Shown here piece by piece: positions 1-12,832 of a stretch of 64,000 bases of DNA. Under the pieces are notes generated by a model. The model was not told the origin of the DNA, made no database searches, and saw only the letters and a list, made by a program, of their open reading frames with translations. The stretch's first letter is position 1. Every line of letters begins with the position of its first letter. The stretch comes from Jacaranda mimosifolia (lineage: Eukaryota > Streptophyta > Magnoliopsida > Lamiales > Bignoniaceae): the NCBI GenBank assembly GCA_018894105.1, contig CM032131.1, positions 9,326,501 through 9,390,500 of the forward strand, read 5' to 3'. The position numbers were made by a program, and so were the translations under genes.

Positions 1-800
1 TTTCGAGGGACCTTGTGGTGAAGAAGCTCAAGGGGAACTTGCCTTCGATGGACCTTGGGGAGACGAGGAAAAGGCCATTTGTGCCTTAAAGGATCTAGTG
101 GTGAAAAGGGACGAGAGTCGTACCTACTCTCAAGGGAACCCATGAGCAGAACAAATTGGGCTCTTGGTTGCTTTGAGGACCTGTAGGTGAAGAAACTAGT
201 AGTGTGATGCTGTTTGGAATTTTTGCCAGTACTCTGGGTTCCGATTTAGAAGGAAAGACTAGAGCTTGTTGAATGAAGTTGCAACAACTCATGTATAAGT
301 CCACAGAGGTTGTACAAGTGAGATTAGTAGAAGTTCCCCCGAGCATACTCACAAAGTAGCTGGTTCGGCAGTACTCTAGAATCTGCCTTATTCCGTTTGG
401 GATTCTAATTTAGCTCTTTGCAATGAGCTAGTTTTCACTTTGCTAGGGTGTTTCTAATCCTTAACTTTCTATTCTGTCAAATTGTTGTACTTATCTGTAA
501 AACATTCTCATATCTTAATTAATTTGATAAACTCAAAATCTTAAGTGAAAGCATAGGTAGAGGAGTAGGCATTGCTGAACCTCTACAAATTCTAGTGTTT
601 ATTTACTTCTGTGTTTACTACTTTATTTATCATTGGTCTGACTAGTTGTTTAACTAGTATTTATAAATTCTAATCAGTGACTAAAATTGTATTCTACAAA
701 AGATTTAAACTATTTTCAAAGGCTAAAAGGTTTTTGCGTGATAGAATTTTGTTGCACTAAAATCCCGTAGGCCTAATTCACCCCTCTCTTAGGCTTATAA
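1..800 (+). repeat. LTR-like fragment of an unidentified LTR retrotransposon
   Basis: No gene is seen. The first 200 bases hold about four degenerate copies of a phrase like GAGGACCTNGTGGTGAAGAA (near 5, 47, 90 and 173). The stretch ends near 770-800 with a CTAATTCACCCCTCTCTTAGG-like string, which resembles the 3' end of many plant copia LTRs. No second LTR or primer site is in view, so the assignment rests on this ending alone. It could also be other intergenic repeat sequence. Confidence 0.35.
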
Positions 801-1270
801 TCACTCTTAGATATGGTAAACATTTTACATGTCACAATAATTATTTAAACAGCAAGCACACATAAAAAAATAGAGAAAAAAAAGGTACTCTATGATATAT
901 TTAACTTTAATGACCAACAATCTTATTGTATATTATCAAGAGTTCAAAGTTATAGGACTATCAGAAGTATAATATGAAGAATAGAATTAACGGGAGGACT
1001 TTGAATAGAAGTTTCTCGTACCTCTACAAATTCACCTCATAACTAAAACCATGATTGAAGAAATAATTGTTTGGGATCTATAACTGATTATGATTTTAGT
1101 AATACATATATGTGTTAAACTAAAATCCAATATACCAACACTTTAATATTTTTCATCTATTTTGGCAAGGGTGGCTCTGCCTTTATACAAGGGAGACCAC
1201 TACCTTATTTGGAGGCCTGATACATATATTCATTTTTTTATATTTTACGCTAAAAAGAATATAAGATTTT
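801..1270. other. AT-rich intergenic stretch, nothing recognised
   Basis: This is AT-rich sequence with short A and T runs. I see no open frame of note, no RNA gene and no repeat ends that can be assigned. Confidence 0.4.
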
Positions 1271-1272
1271 TT

Positions 1273-2861
1273 AGGGGGGAAAATTGTAATTTTCGTCCTT
1301 AAGCTTAGTCACTTATTCAGTTTTCATCCCTAAATAGTTTGTAGTTAAAAAATTGGCCCATAAAGTGTCCATTTTTTAACACATCGCTTCCCGACTGTTA
1401 ACAATCCAGTTCAGTCTGATGAAAAGTGGTCATGTGCCTCGCACATGACTACCAATGGAGGGAAAGACATAAGATTATAGGGTTTGGGTTAAACTTATTT
1501 CCCCTCTGCTCTGGGACTTAATGGCTCTGAGGGGGGAATAGTAGAAGTAGGTTTAGAATAATAAATATTATTGTAAAGTTCTTTCTGGTGAGTGAATAAG
1601 AGCTTTTGTGCACGTAATCCTAAAATAAAGTAATTAGCCTATCCTTCAAACAAAAGGACAGATATAAAGAAAAAAGGGAGAAAAGGGTCCTATTCCTAAA
1701 GTTTCAATCCCTCAAATTTTCTTGGAATTGCTGAAAAATCTTCCATAAAACCTTAAATTTATCATACCAAAGTAGATTACAACCAGAAATTTGAAGTTTC
1801 AAAACCCAAAATTAGAGAAAATGAGAGCAGGAGTTTGTTGGAGGTTCATTGAGGAGATTACGAGAGGTAATCAATGAAATGGTGATGAGAAGCAAGCATG
1901 AGCTAGATTTCATGCCTAATTATGATAATATTTCTTTACCTTCTGTAATTTTGCTTCGTTTATCTATGCCTAGTTTATTTTACCTTCTGAAACTTATGCG
2001 AATTTTTGTTTTGTTTTAGGATCAAATGCAATTTTATGAGTTTATGTTTGAATGCATGCTAGTTTAGGGTACTTTAATTTATGGTACAATTTAGAGTAAT
2101 TTTGGTTTCTAGTACTTTAATTTAGTACATGCTATGTTATGTTCTATGCATCTAATTGGTGTTTATTTGGTTTTTGTTTCTAATTTGTTTAAAACTTCAC
2201 TTCAAATAGATAAATTAGTGAAACTAGGTGTTATTGGGGATCCAACATGTTTTACTTTAAAAATTCATTATGCTGAAATTTTAAAACATACTCCACATTG
2301 AGAACACTTAGGAGGGAAATTGGAGTACTTTGACTTTGTGGATGTAGATCATATTGGAATGATTGATTTATGGGGTTATGTTAAGGGTTTAGGATACAAC
2401 GATAAGGGTAGTATTAGGTTTTGGCTTAAATATGGGAATAATTTTGATAGGCAATGTAAGTGCATAGAGGGTGGGGATGGTTTGAGTGGGGAGTGATGGA
2501 GATAATTCAAGTGAGGATGATGATGTGTTCTATGAGAGTGACTTTGATATGGAGGATGATGGCAAGTTATTTGAGGCTTATGTAGATTTTGAGGCTAAAT
2601 TTGATTAGGCAAATTGGAAAAAAAAATAATAGAAGGGAATTAGTTTATTAGTGAAGAGATGTATGCTAGGCTACAGGTTTCAGATGGTAATGAAGATCTT
2701 GTTGATAGTGATGGTGATTTGAATAGCAAACTTGGTTCTGACGTGGAGATAGGAGTGCAGTATCCCTTGTTCAATCCTAGGACAAAAAATAAAAATCCTG
2801 AACTTAAATTAGGATTGATTTTCAGTTCTAAGGATGAGGATAAGTTTGCAATTGAAAGTCT
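1273..2861 (+). mobile_element. MULE (Mutator-like) transposon, 5' part only
   Basis: The coding part at 2206-2861 identifies this as a Mutator-like element. Upstream, at about 1276-1300, lies a GGGGGAAAATTGTAATTTT string followed by CGTCC. This resembles the end of some plant MULE terminal repeats, but the phrase is common in plant repeats, so the left boundary is tentative. The element is cut at about 2861 by the LTR of Copia-1. Its 3' part is not visible and, if the nesting is as inferred, may lie beyond the window. Confidence 0.5.
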
Positions 2862-2873
2862 TGAAAGTAGATG
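2206..2873 (+). pseudogene. MULE transposase, N-terminal (MuDR-type) region, broken
   Basis: Conceptual translation gives the pattern of the N-terminal region of plant MuDR-type transposases. First comes a segment around 2320-2440 reading YFDFVDVDHIGMIDLWGYV, then GLGYN and a W-containing strand. Further on, an acidic stretch precedes QYPLFNPRT at about 2760-2780 and LGLIFSSKDEDKFAI at about 2810-2850, the segment that usually leads into the MuDR DNA-binding domain. The intact protein would bind terminal repeats and catalyse cut-and-paste transposition in the nucleus. Here there is an in-frame stop near 2298, several stops around 2490-2520, and at least one frame change before the open segment 2659-2874. 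The last codons run into the Copia-1 LTR. The zinc-binding and catalytic DDE regions are absent. The family is fairly sure; exact ends are not. Confidence 0.7.
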
Positions 2874-4997
2874 AGGTACTAGGATCCATAATAATTAAAA
2901 AAAAAAAAAGATAACCAACACATCCTCAACCTAAGGATCTATTCCATACCTCAATAATGGATTAAAAAGGTTGGAGAATGTTACCTTAATGAAGAAAATG
3001 AAAGGCAACTAGCGAGCTCTCACAATGGAACTTTCTTCAAAGAAAGAAATTTGCGTTTTCTCCAAGGAACTCCAACTCCTCTCCAAAGGATAACAACCAA
3101 AGTAAATTTTTCTACCAAAAAAATCATCCAAGTCGTGTTTGAAATGCTGCAAAACAACAACTTAAAATTCAAAACCACCAGCTACTGAAAAGAGCAAAAA
3201 TCAGCCACTTCCTTGAAGGAATTTGATTCACCAATCCATAGCTCACCAAGTGTTAAGCCTCTAAAGAAAGTCCACATGCCCAGAACACTCTCAATCCTCT
3301 CTCAATTAGCTAGAGATATGAGGAGGATAAAGGAGGATGAAGAAGATATTGGAGAGAGAAAGTTGTTGGAGGGAATCTAGGGGGTGGTCTCTCTTAACAC
3401 ATGAGATCACCACTTGAATGGAGGAAAAATTCAGCTGGAAAAAGCACACCTAAAAGGGCCGACCAAGTGAGTGTTTTATAGTTTGCGATTGAAGCTTTAT
3501 GGAAGCTTCTATCACACATACCTCACCATGCCACCTAGGATGCCAAGTTGCTAGTCAAGTTGCATTTTTAATTTCTTAAATTAAAATGCCAACATGCTTA
3601 TTAACTGGACCCTTCCATTTAATTTTCCCTCCAAAAATAGGATTCCTTTACTAATTAAATTAACTCCTTAATTTAATTAGATTAACTTAACTTCTTAAGT
3701 TAATTAAATCGACATAACTCTTTAAGTTGACTTTGACTAATTAAATTGCCACATGCACCAATTACATTAACTCCTTAATTTTAATTAGTCTAATTTAACT
3801 CTTTAAATTATTTTGATTAATTTAACACTTAAATTAAACAAGCCATGAGACCAATTAATAATTAGTCAATTTGGTCTCTCTCTCCAATAAACTTGATCAC
3901 TATAATTATCTAATTCCTTAGATAATCACTTCAATTAAGTGAGAGTGCTTTAGGATTTTGTGTGCAACCCTTTAGGTTCACCAATTAATTATACGTGGGT
4001 TCATAAATCTTTGTGATTTATTGAATATCGAATATTTCGATTAGTCTAAACTCTTTTAAGCTAATCACTCTATCAAATAGTCTCTCTTAATTGAAGAGTA
4101 CCCAATTTCCATAGTTGATGTCTAACACAAGCCTATGGAGCCCAATCAATTGGATGAATTAATTAAAGGTGAACCGTTACCGCTTGTGATTGCCGTTCAA
4201 ATACGTTCCTTCCGTTTTTCAACTTTGCAAATTCCTCATTATGTATCTATTCTTGATTTCAATTCCTCATTATGACCTCAACTTTGCAAAACTCATTTTT
4301 CAAATTTTCATATCACCTTACATAAGGATTTCTTAGAATTGATCATCTTAGAATACGTAGGAGATCAACCCATTCTTCATAGATAGGTGAAACGAATCCC
4401 ATCTTGGAACTCACCAACCTCCATACTTAGGTAGTTTATGCTCAAACTAAGGCCCCGGGCGACCAGCTACATGGTCGGAGCAAAATCAAAGCACAAAGAC
4501 CTCAATACAAGATTATTATGGAACCTCATGTCAAAGGACTAATTATATGCACTATCATAAGCTACAGAATTTGCCACTACCGATGTGCCACTATGGCTAC
4601 CTCGTGGATTCTCTAAGTGAGTTTTTAGTGAACTTATTCTCTAATAAGCACCCACTAACACTCATCCATATGTAACATAGATTGCCCATGAAACGAGGCA
4701 ATATCCAACTCCTTGGAATATGCATCGTTAATGCAAGTTTATCTGAATCTTTGATGCCCTATCTCATGAGATTCTATGGCTCAAAATATTTAAAATCATG
4801 ACCATGGAGGCTCATTTCACGGTTACTATCATATGATGACCAAGTCCTATAGTCTTGTATAATTTCAGGGCTTCAGCCAAATGTATGTGAAGAATCTTAA
4901 ATCCAAAAGATGAAAATGGCCATTTTGGTGAATATCATTCAATCAAGATTATATTACAAGTGTAGTAGTTTTACACACCAATCTAATTGGCTTGCAG
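2862..4997 (-). repeat. Copia-1 3' LTR
   Basis: This aligns along its whole length with 10627-12770, sharing for example the TAACCAACACA and TCAACCTAAGGATCTATT phrases near the left end and the AATATCATTCAATCAA phrase near the right end. It contains the AT-rich tract of repeated TTAAATTAA/CTTAAGTT words seen in all copies of this LTR. The right end is truncated: the terminal ATTCCA of the other copies is missing. Confidence 0.8.
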
Positions 4998-5109
4998 GCG
5001 CCATACTTTTAAAGACCTTTTGTTTTTATAGGTTTAGATATTATATTTGCTATATTTTCTTTTGAGGTAACTTTATCCACTCAAATGTTGCCTCTATCAA
5101 TGATCTCAC

Positions 5110-7640
5110 AGATCAAATGATAACACATTTATTTATGTTTGAATCACTGATGAGATCTTAGATTCATTGCTTGCGCAATGGCTCCTTTGTTGTCACAATA
5201 GACAACTATTGGCACTTGCATGCTAGGCACTACACCCAACTCTTGGATGATATTTTTCATCCAAACACCTTCCTTTATGATGTCCAACGCTGCAATGTAT
5301 TATGCCTTGATGGTAGAATCGGTCGTGGTGTCTTATTTGGAACTCTTCCAACTTACTGCGCTGCTATTGAGACAAAATATAAACCCAGAAGTGGATTTAA
5401 GGTCATCTTCGTTAGATTGGAAACTAGATTTTGAAAATCCCTCAAGTTTCATTTCTCCATTACCATACACAAGAAACATATCCTTAGTTCTTCTTAAGTA
5501 CTTAAGGATTGTTTTAATAGCTTTCCAGTAACTCTCACGGGGATTAGATTGATAGCGACTTGTAACACTTAGAATGTGATCTACATCCGTCCTTGTACAT
5601 TGAACGACATACATTATGCTTCCAATGGCGGATGCATAAGGTATGTGGGACATTCTTTTTCTCTGCTACTTGGTCTTAGGGGTCATAAACTTGGAGAGAT
5701 GAATGCTATGTCCCATTGGGAGGTATCCTCTCTTGGATTCCTCTATGCTAAACCTCTTTAGCATCTTGTTAATGTATGTTGATTGGGAGAGCCCTAACAT
5801 TCTCTTTGATCTATCTCTATAGATCTGTATCCCCAATACGAAGGATGCTTATCCCAAATCCTTCATGGAGAATTGTGAAGATAGCCATGCTTTAGTACAC
5901 TCTGACGTCTCTTTCTCATTCCTAATGAGAAGGATATCTTAAGCATAAAGTATAATAAACTATATCGAACTCCCACTAGCCCTTTTATACACACATGGTT
6001 CATTCACATTTTTTATAAAGCCAAATGATTTGGCTGTCAATCAAAATAGATGTTCCAACTTCGAGATGCTTGCTTTAGTCCATCAATGGACCTTCGGAGT
6101 TCGTAAATCTTTTGCTCACTCCATTTGGATGAAAAACCTTGTCTTTGCTCCATATAAATTTCCTCATCAATGTTTTCATTGAGAAAGGTAGTCTTTACAT
6201 CTATTTGCCAAATTTCATAGTCGTAGTAAGCAACTATGACAAGCATAATCCTTATGGACTTAGGCATATCACGGGTGAAAAAATTTCCATGAAGTTAATA
6301 TCAGGTCTTTGAGTATAACCTTTTGCCACTAGTCTAGCCTTAAAGGTCATAACCTCTACATTGACTCCAAGCTTACGCGTATAGATCTACTTGCAACCAA
6401 TGGGTACTATACCCTCCGGTAGGTCTACCAAAGTCTATACTTTGTTAGAATACATGGAGTTTGTTTCAGATTCCATGGCCTCAAGCTAATGACCTAAATC
6501 TATTTCCAACATAGCTTCCTCATAGGTCCTTGGATTACTATCCGTTTGACCCGTCTCATGAAGAAATCCGAACCTTCCAAGTTGCTTCTTAATTCGGTAT
6601 GACCTTCTAGGAAGTTGTGTGCTAGGCTCGGGATATGCTTTTGTTTCTATTGCTTGTGGGATAAAATGATCATCTTAAACTTCATAAAGTTCAATGATAA
6701 TTCCTTTTCTATCTAATAGAAACTCATTTTCTAAAACGGTAGCGTTCCTTGAAATAAAGCATCTTTTGTTCCGAGAGATCATAAAAGTAAAAACCCAAAG
6801 ACTCTTTTTGGGTATCCCATAAACTTGCACAAGATGGATCTCATATCCAACTTGTCTCCCACTAGTCTTTTGACATAGGCGAGAGACCCTCAAATTCTTA
6901 TATAAGAGTTAGAGGATACTTTGCCAAACTACTCATGTGATGTCTTTGTCACCAACTTGAGGGTACTACATTTAATAGCCTCGCCGTCATCTCAAGGGCG
7001 TGTCCCCAGAGGGGATAGGAACATTCGTGAAGCTCAAAATGGACCATACCATGTCTAACAATATATGGTTTCTCCTCTCAGCAACTTCATTATGTTGGGA
7101 TATACTAGGTATTGTTCATTATAAGAGAATCCCATTCTTTCTTAGATAACCTAAGAATTTAGCACTTAAGTATTCGCTTTCTCTATCCGATTAAAGAGTT
7201 TTGATACTAAGTCCTAATTGTTTTTCTACTTCATTCCTATATTCTTTGAACATTTTAAAAACTTCAGACTTGTACTTCATAAGATATACGTGTCCGATAC
7301 GAGTGAAATCATCAGTGAAGGTAATGAAGTAAGAATAGCCTTCTTTTGTACTAACTGTTAGTAGCCCACATACATCCGTATGGATCAAATTCAAAGGATT
7401 TGTGGATTGCTCATTTATCCTACAAAAGGAGCCTTGGTTATTTTTCCTTTTAAACAAGACTCATAAGTAGGTAGTTCCTCTAATCCACTAACATTTAGTG
7501 ATTTGAGAGTTACTAACTTGTTCATCTTATTCTTGGAAATATGTCCAAGTCTAACATGCCAAAGGTATGCATTTTCTTGGCTATCTAACTTTCTTTTATT
7601 GTTTTTGCTGAATATACATTAGTGATGGTGGAGTATAATC
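5110..7640 (-). pseudogene. Copia-1 pol (integrase, reverse transcriptase, RNase H), decayed
   Basis: Read on the minus strand, the domains follow the copia order. The pre-integrase region and integrase start cover about 7640-7191, with HTDVCG and FTDDFTR, so the first two catalytic aspartates appear intact. The link region before RT is at 6893-6675 (RNATVLENEFLLDRKG). The RT start is at 6267-6037 (WQIDVKTTFLNENIDEEIY). The RT end and RNase H are at 5653-5333 (PYASAIGSIMY, TSRYQSNP, AVSWKSSK). The RT YVDD motif near 5945 has a stop in place of the first D, and the RNase H aspartate in the usual TDS motif reads KSS. There are many further frameshifts. The intact polyprotein would copy genomic RNA and insert the cDNA; this copy cannot. 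Confidence 0.85.
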
Positions 7641-7929
7641 CTTCATACATTGTACTAATGGTACTAAGGTACATAGTAATAAGAATTTAGTACAAGCTTT
7701 AGAATCTCTTAAGTATGGCTTAACTTACACCTTTGGCTTTGGCCGCAAATCTTGCTCCTTTGTTAAGGCGGTGGATCATATCCCCATCACTAAGATTTAT
7801 TTTTCTTTACATCTTTTGTAACAAACTACAAAGATGAGAAGCACATGCAATGTCAAACACCTATGAAGAAGAATTTATCCTTAGGTGCACTTCAAGAAAT
7901 AACTCACCCTACCCTAAGGTTAAAAGGCA

Positions 7930-8658
7930 TTTCTTGTACTTGAACTTTTAGTGACCCATTATGCCTCAATAGAAACAAGTTACATCCTTATTCTTCTCAA
8001 TTATCTTCTTGACTCCACTAAATGCCTCAAATGTTTGTTTCCTTTAGGAATAAGAACCTTTCTTCTTCTTGCCCCCTTACTACTTGCCTTTAAGGCCTTT
8101 AGAATGGGAGGAGAAAGCAATCATTAGAGGTTTGTCCTTTACATGGTTGTCTCTGTCTTGACCAACACTTTGGTCAAATAAACTCGTCAAGGATAGAAGG
8201 ATCAAATTCCCATAGAGACCATTGTCCATCATCACGTCCAAGTTGAAGAGCTTGTCAACAAGCCTAATCATCATTAGACTATAGTCGAGAAAACATGACC
8301 CCTCAACTATCCTAGCGTGAAAAATCTACTTTGACTACATGAACCTCTCATACCTTGTTTGCTTTTCAACTCTTGCAAGCAATTGACCGAGGTATGTTTC
8401 ATGTGTTCGTGAGAATTTTGAAGTTCATCGATGCCATCATGAGACTATGGGATATGATGTGATCTTTAACCCAATTCGTGAATATTTCACATATCTCTTG
8501 ATTTGTATTGGTCCTAATGGGATTTGGAGCACCTTGATATAGGACAAATATCTTATTCTTGGAATCTGGAATGATTTTGAGGTTTAGTCAATCATGGTAG
8601 CTCAGTTCGATTAGTTTATTTGTTTCCAAAATGATGTTTAGTGAATTTTTAGCGCCAT
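7930..8658 (-). pseudogene. Copia-1 gag, decayed
   Basis: The likely start is the ATG at 8658-8656 (minus), matching the start context of the Copia-2 gag at 57053 and the Copia-3 gag at 59695. The segment 8274-8080 reads IRLVDKLFNLDVMMDN and then LILLSLTSLFDQS, the conserved C-terminal part of plant copia gag (UBN2/Retrotran_gag_2 type). The zinc-knuckle region near 7940-7990 is degraded: a stop replaces the second cysteine position. Gag normally forms the cytoplasmic virus-like particle and binds the element RNA. Confidence 0.7.
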
Positions 8659-10613
8659 TCTTGAGATTTCGCAAATCTACTAAGACAAAAAAGAGAATAT
8701 AAGTATTTGATTGAATTTGATATTAAAACATGATTCTGGTCTTTCATGCATGTTTTCCTCCTACTTTTTTTAATCAAATTCCTTACCCCCTTAGGAATTT
8801 AGGAAATATCATTTCTTAGTGAGAATCAAGGTCCAAACGCATTACTTGTGGACCCACAACATGTGAGATATCTATTCATGATCCTAAGGTAGGTAACTTT
8901 TACCAATTGCATATCTATGCAATCCTTCATATGTTTTGCCTCACTTTTCATAAGACCCATGACTCGTGCGGCATTTATACTAATAGGTGTTAAGCCGGGC
9001 CTACCAATCAATCTTCATTATAAATTCAACTATGATCACTCCACGACTTGATAGTGAATTTTAAATTGATTAAGTGCATCTTATGCCGAGGTAGTGATAA
9101 CAACTTTCCTCTAACAATGTGTCCCATGACTCACAAGCCAACACAAAATTAGGGTAGCATCTCATGTCACTTGCCTATTAGTAGAAGACTTGAATTAATT
9201 AAAACCTGGTTGAATTTTATCCAACTTGACTTAATATTTTTCTTGAACTTAGACTCTTCTGAATTGAGGGATTTTCTTGCTTGGAAGATCTTTGCTTATT
9301 TAGGTTCTCTATCCTAACCATACATCACATACATCAATAAGATAAAGAAAGCATAAATAAGTAAATAAACCTAGCATACATCTAAGCTTGGGATGACCAT
9401 GAGCTTTAACTAAGTAGTGCACTTATAGCTATAGGAGCACTACTTAGTTGATTTTAGGTGGGTTGATTAAATTAATAGATACTATCTATTACATGTATAT
9501 ATCACATACATTCACGAGTCTTCAAGCCTCATTGATCCTCTTGGCCTCTTTTGCTTCATTGCAACAATTTACAAGAGTAAAGAACGCTTCACTCCTAGAG
9601 AGCTACTCTCATAACAATTACAAAGTAGAAAATCAATAGGCATGCAAGCCCCATTTAATACAACACATACAATCAATACTGAACTTAAATAAAACCAAAT
9701 TAAAGGCCCATGTTCATCCTCATAAATTTATCATCCATTCAATAATTAAATGAACAATAGCTAGAATTGGCATTGAATCCTTCAATTAAGTGCTTATCAT
9801 ATAAACAATTATTTGAGGCAAAATTAAGCATAACTCTTATGTATCTCAATTTTGCACAAACTTGAGTGCACACTTAAATTCGATCTTAAAAGCAAGTAAA
9901 AATGTCCAACATTATTTTGAGCACTTACACAACAATTGTGCATAAAAAATGTATGAACAAATCAACTTTTGAAGGGCAAAAATGGACAAAATGGCAAAAT
10001 AGTCACGCCATGGTAGCCTTGGGTGGGCCTGCTACCCAGCCGACCACCTAGGCAAGCTACACAGGTGCTAGGTGCCCATGCTGCTTAGCTAAGGGCTGGC
10101 AGGCCGATAGTGGCCTTGCCACAAGTTGCGTAGGCCTCCGTTTTGCCCAGTTTATGCTCTTTTGCCATCCCAAACTTTATGGACACTTCCATAACTCCAT
10201 TCCATACATTTTATGACAAATTTCTAGATTATGAACACCTTTAAAATTGGAAATTAAAGTGCTCAAATTACTACTGAAATCAAATTTAAGAAAAAACACC
10301 TTCAAGACATCCAATCAAATTGGATTCAAAAATTGTCAAAACACCTTTAACCAATAATAACATGTTAAATCAATATTTAATATCACCCAATGCTAAATCA
10401 ACATTTACCATAATAAGATTTGCATTAAAACTCATGCCAACACATGTAATTTACAATTAAATGCATATTGACATATTTCAATTCATCACATCAAAAGCCA
10501 CATGCATCAACTCCTGAATCTTAAATCCATTGATTGAATGAAAAAATAGGAGTCATAGAATCAATTCATCACATGAATCAATCCAAACAAATCCAAAATT
10601 GGGCATAAAATTA
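8659..10613 (-). other. Copia-1 5' leader between primer site and gag
   Basis: About 1.95 kb without a gene. It matches the Copia-3 leader (57703-59694) in inverted orientation. Near 10010-10160 it holds a GC-rich island in otherwise AT-rich DNA, at a similar distance from the primer site as in Copia-3. Closer to gag it has several copies of a CCATGACTCRTG-like phrase. A leader this long is compatible with packaging or translation-control functions, but none is demonstrated. Confidence 0.6.
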
Positions 10614-10624
10614 GCTCGATACCA
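10614..10624 (-). other. Copia-1 primer binding site (initiator Met-tRNA type)
   Basis: The minus strand reads TGGTATCGAGC two bases inside the 5' LTR. This matches the usual plant TGGTATCAGAGC site complementary to the initiator methionine tRNA 3' end, with a small change. Confidence 0.75.
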
Positions 10625-10626
10625 CT

Positions 10627-12805
10627 TGAAGGTAGATGAGGTGTTGGGATTCATAATAATTTGCAAAAAAAGGGCAAAAATAACCAACACACCCTCAACC
10701 TAAGGATCTATTACATGCCTTAACAATGGATTAAAAAGATTGAAGAATGTAACCTTAATTATGAAAATGAAAGGTAACTTGCGAGCTCTCACAATGGAAC
10801 CTTTTCCAAGCAAGAAATTTTCCTTTTCTCCAAGGAACTCCAACTCCTCTCCAAAGGACAGCAAACACAGCAACTTTTGCTACCAAAAACTCCTCCAAGT
10901 CATGCTTGAAATTGAGGCAAAACAACCCAAAATACAAAGCTGCCGGTCACCGAAAAGAGCAAAAATCAGTCACTTCCTTGAAGGAACTTAATTCACCAAT
11001 CCATAGGTCACTAAGTGTTGAGCCTCTAAAGAAAGTCCATACACCTAGAACACTCTCAATCCTCTCTCAATTAGCCAGAGATATGAGGAGGATGAAGAAG
11101 AAATTGTGAGGGAGTTCTTGAAGAGAGAAAGTTGTTGGAGGGAATCTAGGGGGATTTCTCTCAACACATGAGATAACCACTTGAATTGAGGAAACATTTA
11201 TCTAGAAAAGTGCACCTAAAGGGCTGGCCAAGTGGGTGTTTTATAGTGTGAGATTGAATTTTTATCGAAGTTCTATCACACACACCTCACTATGCCATCT
11301 AGGATACCAAGTTTCCGGTCAACTTGCATTTTTAATTTCTTAAATTAAAGTGCCAACATGCTAATATTAATTGGACTCTTCCATTTAATTTTTCCTCCAA
11401 AAATAAGATTCCCTTCATAATTAAATTAACCCCTTAATTTAATTAGATTAACTTAACTCCTTAAGTTAATTAAATCAACTTAACTCTTTAAGTTGATGTT
11501 GACTAATTAAATTCCCACATGGAACTAATAAAATTAACTTTTTAATTTAATTGGCCTAATTTAACTCTTTAAATTATTTTGATTAATTTAACACTTTAAT
11601 TAATCAAGCCATGGTGACCAATTAATAATTAGTCAACTTAGTCTCTTTCCCCAATAAACTTGATCACTTTAATTATCTGACTCCTTAGATAATTTCTTCA
11701 ATCAAGTGAGAGTATTCTAGGCTTTTGACCCTTTAGGTTCACCAATGAATTAGACATGGGCTCACAACTCTTTGTAATTTATTGAATATCGAATATTCCG
11801 ATTAGTCTAAACTCTTTTAAACTAATCACTCTATCAATTAATCTCTATTAATTGAAGAATATCCAATCTCCATAGTCGATGTCTAACACATGCCTATGGA
11901 GCCCAACCAATTGGATGAATTAGTTAAGGATGAACCATTACCAGTTACGATTGCTACGCAAATACGATCATTCTGTTTCCTATCTCCTGAAAGAAGCTTA
12001 GGACAAGATATTTTCTGGCTCCCTAATAGTTTCAATAACTATGTATCTATTCTTGATTTCAATTCCTAATTATTACCTCAACTTTGCAAAACTCCTTTTT
12101 CAAATTGTCATATCACATTGCGCAAGGATTTCTTGGACTCGATCATCTTAGGATATATAGAAGATCAACTCGTTCTTCACAGAAAGGTGAAATGGACCCC
12201 ATCTTGGAACTTACCAACCTCCATACTTAGGTAACTTGTGCCCAAACTAAGCCCCGGGTGACCCACTACGTGGTCGGAGCAAAATCAAAGCACAAGTACC
12301 TAAATATAAGATTACTGTAGGACCTCAAGTTAAAGGACTAACTATATGCACTATCATAAGCTAAAGAATTTGCTACTATCGACCAGCCACTACGACTACC
12401 TCATGGATTCTCCAAGCGAGTTTCCAATGAACTTGTTCTCTAACAAGCACCCACTAACATGCGTCCATGTCTAATATAGATTGCTCATGAAATGGAACAA
12501 TATCCAACTCTTTGGAGTATGCATCGTTAGTGCAAGTTTATCTAAATCTTAGATGCCCTATAAGATTTTATGACTTAGAATATTTAAAGTCATGACCGTA
12601 GAGACTTGATTCATGTTCACCATCATATACGTGACCAAGTCTTGTAGCCTTGTATAATTTAGGGGCTTCAACCAAATGTATGTGAAGAAATCTTAAATGC
12701 ATAAGATGAAGATAACCATTTTAGTTAATATCATTCAATCAAAAGTGTATCACAAGTGGAGTAGTTTTACAGGCCAATATAATTAGCTTGTGGGGAACTA
12801 TTCCA
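10627..12805 (-). repeat. Copia-1 5' LTR
   Basis: 2,179 bp, running from TGAAGGTAGATGAGG to ATTCCA on the plus strand, so the LTR starts TGGAAT and ends CTTCA on its own strand. It is similar along its length to 2862-4997 and to the Copia-2 and Copia-3 LTRs. It faces the Copia-3 LTR at 12833 across 27 bases, which makes a very large inverted repeat. Confidence 0.85.
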
Positions 12806-12832
12806 ATAAGTCATTGCTTTCAAATAGGTTGT
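12806..12832. other. 27-bp spacer between two inverted copia LTRs
   Basis: A short unique sequence separates the outer end of the Copia-1 5' LTR from the outer end of the Copia-3 5' LTR. It starts ATAAG. The same five bases occur at 2830-2834, 27 bases outside the Copia-1 left end, so it is not a clear target duplication. Confidence 0.6.

Larger units (their letters stand above)
2862..12805 (-). mobile_element. Copia-1: Ty1/copia LTR retrotransposon, both LTRs, decayed
   Basis: On the minus strand the order is 5' LTR (10627-12805), primer site (10614-10624), long leader, gag, and pol with integrase before reverse transcriptase, which is the Ty1/copia order, then 3' LTR (2862 to about 4997). 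Both LTRs start on the plus strand with TGAARGTAGATGAGG. The 3' LTR/internal junction near 4998 lacks the last LTR bases and the polypurine tract that Copia-2 keeps at 53231-53243, so a small deletion is inferred. No clear 5-bp target duplication was found. The frames carry many stops, including one in the RT active-site motif, so this is an old copy. Confidence 0.85.

Noticed and set aside
2830..12810. ATAAG at 2830-2834 and 12806-12810 as Copia-1 target duplication
   Set aside because: The left copy is 27 bases away from the LTR start, so it does not abut the element; likely chance.
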